From Streptomyces globisporus (lineage in GTDB: Bacteria > Actinomycetota > Actinomycetes > Streptomycetales > Streptomycetaceae), in contig NZ_QWFA01000059.1 of assembly GCF_003501885.1 (NCBI RefSeq), forward strand, positions 4,860 to 44,936: DNA of 40,077 bases. Reading direction: 5' to 3'. Each line of letters begins with the position of its first letter. Within the stretch, counting starts at the first letter, position 1. Positions 8,742 to 15,206 of the stretch are shown in pieces. A program made the position numbers and the translations under genes. Below the pieces are notes generated by a model. That model saw only the letters and a program-made list of their open reading frames with translations. It was not told the DNA's origin and did not search any database.

Positions 8742-9441
8742 GCCAGTGCGAGATCGACACACGGTTCTTCGCCATTGCCACAGACCTCATCGGCACCCCC
8801 ACCGAGCTCTTGGACGACCAGGGCGGTATAGCTTGGCGCAGCCGCACAACCTTGTGGGGCACCACTACATGGAACGCCGACGCTGCCGCGTATACGCCGC
8901 TGCGGTTCCCAGGTCAGTATTACGACCCCGAGACGGGCCTCCATTACAACTACCACCGCTATTACGACCCGGAAACGGCCCGCTACACCACCCCCGACCC
9001 GCTCGGTCTTGCTCCGTCCCCAACCCCGCCGCCTACGTGCACAACCCGCACACGTGGAGTGATCCGCTCGGCCTGTCGCCCTACGAGAACAACGGCGGAC
9101 TCGGCCAGTTGGTCAAGATGCACAAGCCGGATCCTGCAGCCGATGCGTTGGCCGAGCGGCTCGGCGGTGAATCTCGGGTCAAATTTGAGACCGATCCGAA
9201 GGGGCGTGAAATCGATGCAATCAGCGATGAATACGTCGCGCAGTCGAAGCCGGGAGGAATGCAGATGGGAAGCGCTCTACGAAACCAAGCGAAGGTGACT
9301 TTCGAGTATGCTATACAATCCGGCCGGACACCGTACTTCCACTTCGACGGCGAACCAGGACCAGGCGTGGTCAACAAGCTGAAGGAGTACGGCCGCCGTT
9401 ATGGAATCGAACCCGTCATCGACACCACACCCCTGGAGTGA
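8742..9441 (+). pseudogene. Orphan RHS C-terminal tip with REase-fold toxin, frameshifted
   Basis: Homologous to the end of the full RHS gene from its DSRFFAIITDLIGTP segment on: IDTRFFAIATDLIGTP, then LRFPGQYYDPETGLHYNYHRYYD and PDPLGLAPS in one frame to about 9022, then NPAAYVHNPHTWSDPLGL in the next frame. Loss of one C in TCCCCAACC explains the shift. After the junction the ~105-residue toxin contains KFETDPKGREIDAISDEYVAQSKPG, a PD-(D/E)xK-like arrangement (D...QxK), and FHFDGEPG, resembling restriction-endonuclease-fold toxins. With no upstream shell it looks like a displaced or silent cassette. The toxin frame stays open to 9441 and overlaps the start of the Imm7 region. Confidence 0.75.
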
Positions 9442-9446
9442 GAGCC

Positions 9447-9842
9447 GTGTACGAATTTCACGGTTGGTTCGGCATTGCCGAGTCGCCCGAAGAATCGGAT
9501 GCCGGAAATCTTGATGCGGGAATTGCGGAACTGAGTGTGAAGATCAGGAATATCGACTGGGCTACCGGCGAAGTCGCCCTGAAAACGCACAACGGCGAGT
9601 TCTTCGTCATTGCCAACGGGCTGATGAACCGCCGCCGCGACGAGGCAGAGGAGCTGGACGAACTCCTTCACCATATCTGTGCCCGATTCCCCGGGTCCTG
9701 GGGACTGCTCTACGAACGTTCACCTGAAATGGAGGCACCTCCAGGACAGGGCGCCTTTCGCGTTCGAGTGATGGCCAGGGGACAAATCCACCTTCGTTTG
9801 GACCCTTTTCTGTCACCCGTGCAGCCGGTCATCGAAGACTGA
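9447..9842 (+). CDS. Imm7 family immunity protein
   Basis: A 131-residue protein starting VYEFHGWFGIAESPEESD, the hallmark opening of immunity protein 7. It should neutralise the cognate C-terminal toxin encoded just upstream, presumably by direct binding in the cytoplasm. I chose GTG 9447 because GGAG at 9435-9438 is eight bases upstream and the product then begins at the family's normal N-terminus; GTG 9438 overlapping the toxin stop is the alternative. It remains intact although the toxin tip is frameshifted and shell-less, as expected for a gene retained against toxin attack from kin. Confidence 0.75.
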   Translation: MYEFHGWFGIAESPEESDAGNLDAGIAELSVKIRNIDWATGEVALKTHNGEFFVIANGLMNRRRDEAEELDELLHHICARFPGSWGLLYERSPEMEAPPGQGAFRVRVMARGQIHLRLDPFLSPVQPVIED

Positions 9843-9980
9843 CCCAGGGCCAGAGCGAATGCGCCCGGCCATAGAGGCGATGAGGCCCCCTCGCTGCCCC
9901 ACTCGGCCCGTACGACATGCAAGGTCCAGCCGGGTCCGGCCGACTTGGCCGTAAGGGCCCTTCGGCCTTACCCCCCGCTC

Positions 9981-10107
9981 GTGCCCCATCCGTGCCCAGC
10001 AGAGCGGACAACAGCGGTCAGGTGCGGTCTCCACAGACCATAGCCATCTAAACCGTCTCGCGGGAAAGCACAGGTCAGAGCCGCTTCGGTGGCTCAAGCA
10101 CCGCTGA
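9981..10107 (+). repeat. Element right-end block, copy 2
   Basis: Matches 8477-8603 and 11047-11173: GTGCCCCATCCGTGCCCAG, AGCGGACAACAGCGGTCAG, then CAAGCACCGCTGATTCCC at the att core. A hairpin-like GTAAGG...CCTTAC sequence lies just before it at about 9950-9971. No gene is visible in 9843-10343 apart from these elements. Confidence 0.65.
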
Positions 10108-10153
10108 TTCCCAAGCTCAGAGCGCGAGTTCGATTCTCGTCACCCGCTCCACG
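10108..10153 (+). repeat. att copy 2 (tRNA-Gly 3' duplicate)
   Basis: 46 bases identical to tRNA positions 2420-2465, including the CCA. It divides the orphan-RHS segment from the VapBC segment. Confidence 0.85.
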
Positions 10154-10156
10154 CCG

Positions 10157-10185
10157 AAGGCCCTGGTCAATGACTGGGGCCTTTT
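10157..10185 (+). terminator. Hairpin after att copy 2
   Basis: AAGGCCCTGGTC pairs with GACTGGGGCCTTTT across AAT with one mismatch, ending in TTTT. It resembles the hairpin at 8653-8680 in position and arm sequence. Confidence 0.7.
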
Positions 10186-10319
10186 ACTTACCGCCCAACA
10201 GCACCGGCCCGGAGCGTCACTCGCCAGGAACAGCCAGTGAGCAATCGCCCCTGTGGCTGCCCCTCGAGCATGCGACCGCAGGCGTCAAGGCTGGGGACCA
10301 GAAGCACGAGCTAGTGCGT

Positions 10320-10335
10320 GCATACTCCAGTATGC
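10320..10335. promoter_or_regulatory. Palindromic operator candidate before vapB
   Basis: GCATACTCCAGTATGC is a perfect 6-bp inverted repeat with a four-base spacer, eight bases before the antitoxin ATG at 10344. Type II antitoxins usually autorepress by binding such palindromes, so this is a plausible operator; binding is inferred. Confidence 0.5.
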
Positions 10336-10343
10336 TTGGGCTC

Positions 10344-10592
10344 ATGTCCTCGACGACTCGCATCACCGTCACGCTGCCCAGCGACCAGGTGGCGGAACTC
10401 CGCAAGCTCACGGACAACGTCTCCGGGTACGTGGCGGAAGCCGTGGCCCGCCAGATCCGGCACCAGCTCCTGGGCGACGACCTCCGCCGCCACGAGGAGG
10501 AGCACGGACCCTTCAGCGATGAGGAGCTCGCCGAGGCACGCCGGAAGATCTTCGGCTCCGCCAGCTCCTCCACGGGCGCGGACGCCGCGTGA
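10344..10592 (+). CDS. VapB-type antitoxin
   Basis: An 82-residue protein with a ribbon-helix-helix-like N-terminus (TRITVTLPSDQVAELRKLT) for DNA binding and dimerisation, and a charged C-terminal half (DDLRRHEEEHGPFSDEELAEA) likely to wrap the toxin. It overlaps the downstream PIN toxin start by four bases (GTGA), the usual order and coupling of a vapBC operon. I chose ATG 10344, immediately before the conserved RHH strand; ATG 10332 inside the palindrome is an alternative. A degenerate relic of this gene lies at 16690-16738. Confidence 0.8.
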   Translation: MSSTTRITVTLPSDQVAELRKLTDNVSGYVAEAVARQIRHQLLGDDLRRHEEEHGPFSDEELAEARRKIFGSASSSTGADAA

Positions 10593-10990
10593 GCGAGCGC
10601 GTCGACACCGTCGTCCTGGACTCGGAAGGACTGTCCGCCTGGATCGCGCAGGACCGTAAGCTCCTCGCCATGCTGCAGGTCTTCCACGACATGGGAGCCG
10701 ACCTGGTGATCGGTGCGAACACCATCGTGGAAGTCAGCCACTCTCGTACCAACATGCCTCGCCTGAACTGGGCTCTCTCCCGCGTCAAGGTGGAGCCGGT
10801 CACCGAACAAGCGGCGAAAGCGGCAGCGGAACTCCTCAAAGGTGCCGGGCTGCACGGACACAAGTACGCCATCGACGCCACAGTCGCCGAGGTAGCACTG
10901 CGCCAACCGAAACCCGTCGCCCTGCTGACCTCCGACGGCGACGACATGACCAAACTCTGCGGAAACCAGGTCCGCATCATCCCCCTCTGA
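10589..10990 (+). CDS. VapC-type PIN-domain toxin
   Basis: A 133-residue PIN nuclease, normally cleaving specific RNA and held inactive by its antitoxin. The acidic metal-binding residues are visible in order: D near the start (VVLDSEGL), E in IVEVSHS, D in YAIDATVAEVA and D in LTSDGDDM. The GTG start at 10589 overlaps the antitoxin stop. The gene is intact here. A frameshifted duplicate of its last two thirds lies at 13741-14054 and a scrap of its start at about 16760-16778. It is the only recognisable cargo of the third island segment. Confidence 0.85.
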   Translation: MSERVDTVVLDSEGLSAWIAQDRKLLAMLQVFHDMGADLVIGANTIVEVSHSRTNMPRLNWALSRVKVEPVTEQAAKAAAELLKGAGLHGHKYAIDATVAEVALRQPKPVALLTSDGDDMTKLCGNQVRIIPL

Positions 10991-11046
10991 CGAGCCGGCC
11001 CACCCCGAGCACAGCCCCTGGCAAGGCCCGCCGCACCCCTAGCCTC

Positions 11047-11173
11047 GTGCGCCATCCGTGCCCAGCACTGCGGACAACAGCGGTCAGATACAGCTTCCAG
11101 AGACCATGGAAATCCAAGCTTCCCCGCAGGAAGCCCCAGGTCAGACCCCTTCCAGCAGCCCAAGCACCGCTGA
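11047..11173 (+). repeat. Element right-end block, copy 3
   Basis: Third copy of the block at 8477 and 9981: GTGCGCCATCCGTGCCCAG, TGCGGACAACAGCGGTCAG, then CAAGCACCGCTGATTCCC at the att core. Divergence between copies suggests separate but related elements rather than one recent duplication. Confidence 0.65.
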
Positions 11174-11218
11174 TTCCCAAGCTCAGAGCGCGAGTTCGAT
11201 TCTCGTCACCCGCTCCAC
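11174..11218 (+). repeat. att copy 3, outermost right boundary of the island chain
   Basis: 45 bases identical to tRNA positions 2420-2464. No further copy of the att core is found to the right, so this is the outer attR of the composite array. Confidence 0.85.
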
Positions 11219-11222
11219 ATGA

Positions 11223-11252
11223 AAGCCCCAGGCCAGCGGCCCGGGGCTTCTT
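11223..11252 (+). terminator. Hairpin after att copy 3
   Basis: AAGCCCCAGGCC and GGCCCGGGGCTT form a stem followed by CTTC. It is unlike the other post-att hairpins in sequence and may be the original chromosomal terminator or that of the first-integrated element. Confidence 0.6.
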
Positions 11253-11314
11253 CGTTCAGGTCACCCTGGATGCATCCGGTCGGCTTCGGTGGCCTCTCCC
11301 TGGATAATCGGCGT

Positions 11315-11662
11315 ATGGCATCACAGCCCAGCCTTTCTGATCTCCGCCGTGCCAAGTTCGCCCGGCGAACGCCCGCAGCGCTCTCCGAGCTCGTCGGCCC
11401 CGAGCACGGCACGGTGCGCCTGCCACTTCACCTCGCATGGTCGGGGCTGACCACGTTCGACCTCGACCAGCCACGGCTGCGGATGAGCTATTACCGCATC
11501 GTGTTGGCCGAGGGCCAGCACGACGACCTGGTCCGGTACCTCAACCGCGGCCTACTCGTCAGCTTGTGGCCCACACTGCGCACACTGATCAGCCGTGATG
11601 TCCGTGAAGTCTGGGAACGCTCCTTCCATAAGCTGGCTCACAGCGCCCGGGCTGCTGCGTGA
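11315..11662 (+). CDS. Small partner protein of an AbiEii-type toxin locus
   Basis: A 115-residue protein of unknown fold (MASQPSLSDLRRAKFARRTPAALSELVGPEHG...) that overlaps the following nucleotidyltransferase pseudogene by GTGA. I recognise it as the small gene commonly found before AbiEii/AbiGii nucleotidyltransferases in actinobacteria; a role as antitoxin or regulator is inferred from that pairing. A GGATAAT motif at 11301-11307 lies one -10 distance before ATG 11315, and no Shine-Dalgarno is visible, so transcription may be leaderless. The gene is intact although its partner is decayed. Confidence 0.6.
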   Translation: MASQPSLSDLRRAKFARRTPAALSELVGPEHGTVRLPLHLAWSGLTTFDLDQPRLRMSYYRIVLAEGQHDDLVRYLNRGLLVSLWPTLRTLISRDVREVWERSFHKLAHSARAAA

Positions 11663-12027
11663 ACCTCACCGACCTGCACCGTCGCCTGCTGGCTGATGTA
11701 CTCGCCGTAGGCGGTGCCTACCCTCTGGCGCTTGCCGGCGTCAAGCAGTTCAGGCACACGGCCTGGTCGACCGGCTCAGCCAGGACCTCAACGTGGCGAC
11801 CGAGAACCCCGATCGCGTGGAGGACATTGCTGCTGCCGCGCGCTGGCCCGGAACAACACGGCTGGCAGGGCAGCGCTCTGGAAACAGACCCGCTCTCCGC
11901 GCGCCTGATCGTCACCGATCCCGTCAGTCACGAGAAGTGCGGGGTCGACATCCTCAAGGAAGCGCTCCGGCGACCGTCCGTACACACCGACCACGGTCCC
12001 GGCGGCCCTGTGGGGCCCGCACCGTGA
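11659..12027 (+). pseudogene. AbiEii/AbiGii-type nucleotidyltransferase, frameshifted and truncated
   Basis: Begins VNLTDLHRRLLADVLAVGGAYPLALAG, the start of AbiEii-like nucleotidyltransferases. The expected continuation (VQAHGLVDRLSQDLNVATENPDRVEDIA) is present but in another frame from about 11745 to 11830. The first frame then resumes as GWQGSALETDPLSARLIVTDPV and CGVDILKEALRRPSVHTDHG, stopping at 12027. Two offsetting indels thus leave an open 122-codon frame whose middle third is nonsense. The rest of the ~200-residue family is missing. The lost segment includes the nucleotide-binding region, so activity is unlikely. Confidence 0.75.
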
Positions 12028-12034
12028 CAGGGGG

Positions 12035-13006
12035 CTACGGTCGCTGCCTCAACCGGTCGACGATCCCCCACTCGACTACATGCGACAGCTGGGCGTATGT
12101 CTCCTTCCCCGAGGCCGAGGTCCGCTCGTCGCGGAAGCCCAGGAACTCGTACGACACCGGGTCGAAGATCAGGTACTTGCTCTTGTAGGACCCGCGCCCG
12201 GTATGGGCGATCCCCACGCCGGTCCTCCCCGCGGAGTCCTGCACTCCCGGGATCGTCTTGACGCCGGGCACATGGGCCAGCGCCTCGTATGCCGCGGGGC
12301 GCAGGCCCTGGGGCAGTACCGGGTTCTTCAGGAGCTCGCCGAGCAGCCAGTAGGCCTCGTACCGATGGGGTTCGTCGAGATCGCCGATCGACCGGCCGTC
12401 GGGTCGGGAGCCTGCGGAGAGAATGGCCAGGACGAGCCTTTCGGGGTCTTGGGGCAGCTTCTTCAGCTCGCTCCACTTCCGGGGTGGCCACACCCCGTTG
12501 CCCTTTCCTGCGGGCTCCTCCCACATCTCGCGGCCCAGTTCCATGGAGAGGGAGGGCTTGGAGACACCCACCGAGTCCCACATCTCGTCGGTGTAGGTCT
12601 GCACCTGTCCGGTCTTCTGCTCCGTCTCCTTGATGATCCGCTTTGAGTAGATGAATTGGTCGTCGCGCGGCGCCACCGGCTCCCTTTCCTGCTCTCGCTC
12701 CCACGCCGCCGCCCCGTTCAGCACCGTGACGGCGGCGTACTCCAACCGCGGAGTGCTCGCGGCCGGTGCTCCGCCCTCGCCGGAGCCGTCCGTACCGATC
12801 AGCACTGCCGTCCCCGTGACCGCCGTGGCGACCACCGCGGCCGCCACGAAGCGCAGTGCATGGCGGCGGCTGAGGCCGGTGCCGGTGCGCTTGTCCGCGT
12901 GGGCCATCGCGTGGAGCAGCCGGTGCCGGGCCAGAGCCTTGGCAGGGCCGTTGAGCGGGGTCGCGTCCGCGTCCCACTCCCTCACGAGTTCGAGTTCGTC
13001 ATTCAT
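12035..13006 (-). CDS. CU044_5270 family protein, probable anti-sigma partner
   Basis: A 323-residue protein encoded directly behind an ECF sigma gene. The N-terminal ~45 residues (MNDELELVREWDADATPLNG...) are cytoplasmic, one membrane helix follows (ALRFVAAAVVATAVTGTAVLIG, about 51-72), and the rest is predicted outside, with a YKSKYLIFDPVSYEFLGFRDE segment typical of the family. This topology and pairing suit a membrane-bound anti-sigma or signal-receiving factor; the function is inferred. The ATG at 13006 overlaps the end of the sigma gene by eight bases, implying translational coupling. Confidence 0.8.
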   Translation of the reverse strand: MNDELELVREWDADATPLNGPAKALARHRLLHAMAHADKRTGTGLSRRHALRFVAAAVVATAVTGTAVLIGTDGSGEGGAPAASTPRLEYAAVTVLNGAAAWEREQEREPVAPRDDQFIYSKRIIKETEQKTGQVQTYTDEMWDSVGVSKPSLSMELGREMWEEPAGKGNGVWPPRKWSELKKLPQDPERLVLAILSAGSRPDGRSIGDLDEPHRYEAYWLLGELLKNPVLPQGLRPAAYEALAHVPGVKTIPGVQDSAGRTGVGIAHTGRGSYKSKYLIFDPVSYEFLGFRDERTSASGKETYAQLSHVVEWGIVDRLRQRP

Positions 13007-13631
13007 GGTCGGATACCTCTCGCAGTTCCGTCGGGTTTGATCCGCCCAACGCTTCGCGCAACTTGCCGCGAGCCCGGTGTAGCCGTGATCTGACCGTGCC
13101 CACGGGGATGCCGAGGGCCTGGGCAGTCTCCTCGTAGCTGAGATCGCCCCAGGCGACCAGCAGCAGCACGTCCCGGTGGCGAGCGGGCAGCGAGGCAAGC
13201 GCCGCAGCCAGCTCGCGGCGTACGGCCCGCGCCATCACCCGGTCCGCTGCACGGTCGGCCAGCGGCTCGTCGTGGTCGGTGAGGGCCGGGACCCGGGCCA
13301 TGGCCTTGAACCGGCGGGCCTCGGCCCGCCGGTGCCGGCCGATCAGGTTCGTCGCTATGCCGAACAGCCAGGGCTGGGCGTCGGTGCCGGTGCCGCGGGC
13401 CGGGTCGTAGCGATGGCGCTGCTGGAATGCGGTGGTGAAGGTCTCCGCCACGACGTCGTCGGCGACCTCGTTACCAAGGCGGCGGGCCGTGTAGCGGTGC
13501 ACGGCGTCGGAGTGCCGGTCGAAGAGCGCGGCAAACGCCTCGGGCTCATCCCGGGACCGCGCGATCACTGAGGCGTCGCTCTCTGCATCGGCACGCGCGG
13601 TGCCGATGCAGACACCTGGTCCGATGGCCAT
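12999..13631 (-). CDS. ECF-type RNA polymerase sigma factor
   Basis: A 210-residue group 4 sigma factor. Region 2 is at about 30-100 (AFAALFDRHSDAVHRYTARRLG, then DVVAETFTTAF and WLFGIATNLIGRHRR). Region 4 is at about 140-195 (LASLPARHRDVLLLVAWGDLSYEETAQALGIPVGTVRSRLHRARGKLR in two helix-turn-helix parts). It would direct RNA polymerase to an extracytoplasmic-stress or developmental regulon. GAGGAG five bases before ATG 13631 sets the start. The coupled membrane partner gene follows. The pair sits between a decayed AbiEii copy and decayed VapC/AbiEii copies, a site that has been rearranged repeatedly. Confidence 0.9.
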   Translation of the reverse strand: MAIGPGVCIGTARADAESDASVIARSRDEPEAFAALFDRHSDAVHRYTARRLGNEVADDVVAETFTTAFQQRHRYDPARGTGTDAQPWLFGIATNLIGRHRRAEARRFKAMARVPALTDHDEPLADRAADRVMARAVRRELAAALASLPARHRDVLLLVAWGDLSYEETAQALGIPVGTVRSRLHRARGKLREALGGSNPTELREVSDHE

Positions 13632-13740
13632 CGGGGCTCCTCTCGTCCCAGGGACGATGCTCGGCTACTGGGGCTTTCACCGGTCCTTCGCCCCTCGCGC
13701 CGAAGCGGTTCCCTCGGCTCCTCCGCAACACCGTGGTCTG

Positions 13741-14054
13741 CGGATCTTCGACGGCATGGGAGCCGACCTGGTGATCGGGGCCAACACCATTGCGAAAGTC
13801 AGCGACTCACGCACCAAGATGCCTCGCATAACTGGGCCCTCTCCCGTGTCAAGGTGGAGCCGGTCACCGAGCAGGCGGGAAAAGCAGCAGCGGACCTTCT
13901 GTCAGGTGCCGGACTGCAGGGGCACACGTACGCCATCGACTCCACGGTCGCCGAGGCCGCCCTGCGGCAGCCGAAACCCGTCGCCCTCCTGACCTCCGAC
14001 AGCGACGACATGACCAAACTCTGCGGCAACCAAGTCCGCATCGTCCCTCTCTGA
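13741..14054 (+). pseudogene. Second VapC copy, truncated and frameshifted
   Basis: DNA closely matches the intact PIN gene from its HDMGADLVIGANTI segment to the stop. The first part reads GMGADLVIGANTIAKVSDSRTKM, then a one-base loss near 13828 (CATAACTGGGCC against CCTGAACTGGGCC) shifts frame, and the rest reads ALSRVKVEPVTEQAGKAAADLL through CGNQVRIVPL, stop 14054. The antitoxin gene and toxin start are absent. Similarity continues about 40 bases past the stop (GCCGGCCCACCCCGAGCACA), showing that a larger piece was duplicated. Confidence 0.8.
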
Positions 14055-14086
14055 CGCGCCGGCCCACCCCGAGCACACCCCCTGGC

Positions 14087-14207
14087 GTCCAGGCGCACGG
14101 CCCGGTCGATCGGCTCAGCCAGGACCTCGATGTCGCGACCGAGAACCCCGATCACATGGAAGACATTGCCACTTCCGTGCGAAGGGGCCTGGAACAGCGC
14201 GGGGGGG
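14087..14207 (+). pseudogene. Second AbiEii fragment
   Basis: About 120 bases match the interior of the AbiEii pseudogene at 11745-11865 and read VQAHGPVDRLSQDLDVATENPDHMEDIA followed by RGLEQRG in one frame, without the frameshift of the first copy. The start and end of the gene are missing. It joins the downstream flank of the VapC copy at CCTGGC|GTCCAGGCGCACGG, so the att site and partner gene that separate these genes in copy one are deleted here. Confidence 0.75.
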
Positions 14208-14332
14208 GGCAGGTCCCGTTCTACCTTGACGCCTGAGGATTCACGCCGACCGCGGCCCGCCTCCTCGCCCTCTGACTTTTCGGCCGTCCCGTCCCCGGCC
14301 GTACCATACGGCCCTACCTACAGGGAGGTGTC

Positions 14333-14611
14333 GTGAAGCGACGATGGAAGTGGATGCTGGTCTGCAGCGTTCCCGCGCTCGGGTTCTCGGGGCTCGCCGT
14401 CGCGGCGCTCGTGGCGTTCGTCGCCGACGGCCCGACGGCCGAGTTCTGGTTCCCCACCAAGGGCTCGGACAGCATGATGAGCGCCTGGGGCGCGTCCCTC
14501 TCCTATGCCCTCGTGGCGGCCCTCGGCTTCGCGATCGCGTGGTCCCTGTCGGAGGGCGCCGAGCGGACCGGACCGGCGGATGGCGAGGACCCGCCCACCG
14601 ACGCCCGCTGA
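14333..14611 (+). CDS. Small two-helix membrane protein, 92 aa
   Basis: Starts at GTG 14333 behind GGGAGGTGTC. Residues 1-5 are basic (MKRRWK), followed by one hydrophobic helix (MLVCSVPALGFSGLAVAALVAFVA) and another (ASLSYALVAALGFAIAWSL), then an acidic Pro-rich tail. Both helices and the positive N-terminus are clear, but I recognise no family. A hairpin at about 14633-14671 (GGGCCCCCGCCC against GGGCGGCCCC) is a plausible terminator. Confidence 0.65.
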   Translation: MKRRWKWMLVCSVPALGFSGLAVAALVAFVADGPTAEFWFPTKGSDSMMSAWGASLSYALVAALGFAIAWSLSEGAERTGPADGEDPPTDAR

Positions 14612-14671
14612 CACCACCGGCGAACGAACACAGGGCCCCCGCCCACGGAGAGGCTGCGGGCGGCCCCTGTT

Positions 14672-15190
14672 CAGGCGTGTGGGCCAGTTCTTGCCCCGGG
14701 CCTGAGCTCGACTCCGGCCATGGCCAGGCAATCCGCACGATCGGCGTTGCGCCGAGTCGGGTGTCAACCGGGCCCGTGGCGCACGGCTGTCCGGCGGATC
14801 CCCCTGCACTGCGCCCGGCGACTCCGCGGCATCGTCCCGGCCCCGCCCCTCGTGGCGAGTACACAGCCGCGTGCCCTCAGCGATCACGCTCAACTCCGGC
14901 CACGGGTGCCGCAGGAGGGCGGATCGCTCGCTGACCTCTGATCCTGGACGTACAAGGCCGACCACCGGGGGGCAGGGCGGCGAGACCTTCCGAGTCGCCC
15001 ATGCCGCCGGCCTGGTCCTTACCGTTGGTGCCGCGTGGATGTTCCCGAGGCTGTCGAGTTGAGCATCCGACTCATGGGCGTAGCGTGAAAGGGAACCAGG
15101 CCAGGCGCAGCCGGGTCGGAGAGTGGCCGGGGGAGCATGGGCCGATCGGTGCTGAGGGCTGGGTATCTCGGGAGCTCGCGGCAACGACGC
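14672..15190. other. Long intergenic stretch, no supported gene
   Basis: About 520 bases between the small membrane protein gene and the BBE-type oxidoreductase. A long open reverse frame crosses it but its product is Arg/Pro/Ser-rich with no recognisable domain. A segment near 14880-14940 (reverse: EVSERSALLRHPWPELSVIAEG) looks more protein-like and may be a worn fragment of something. I cannot support a gene. The last 90 bases should carry the oxidoreductase promoter. Confidence 0.4.
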
Positions 15191-15206
15191 GCAAGGAGTG
15201 AGGTTG

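Noticed and set aside
8604..11218. att copies considered as extra tRNA genes
   Set aside because: Each contains only the anticodon loop to the 3' end, with no acceptor 5' strand or D-arm, so they cannot fold as tRNAs.
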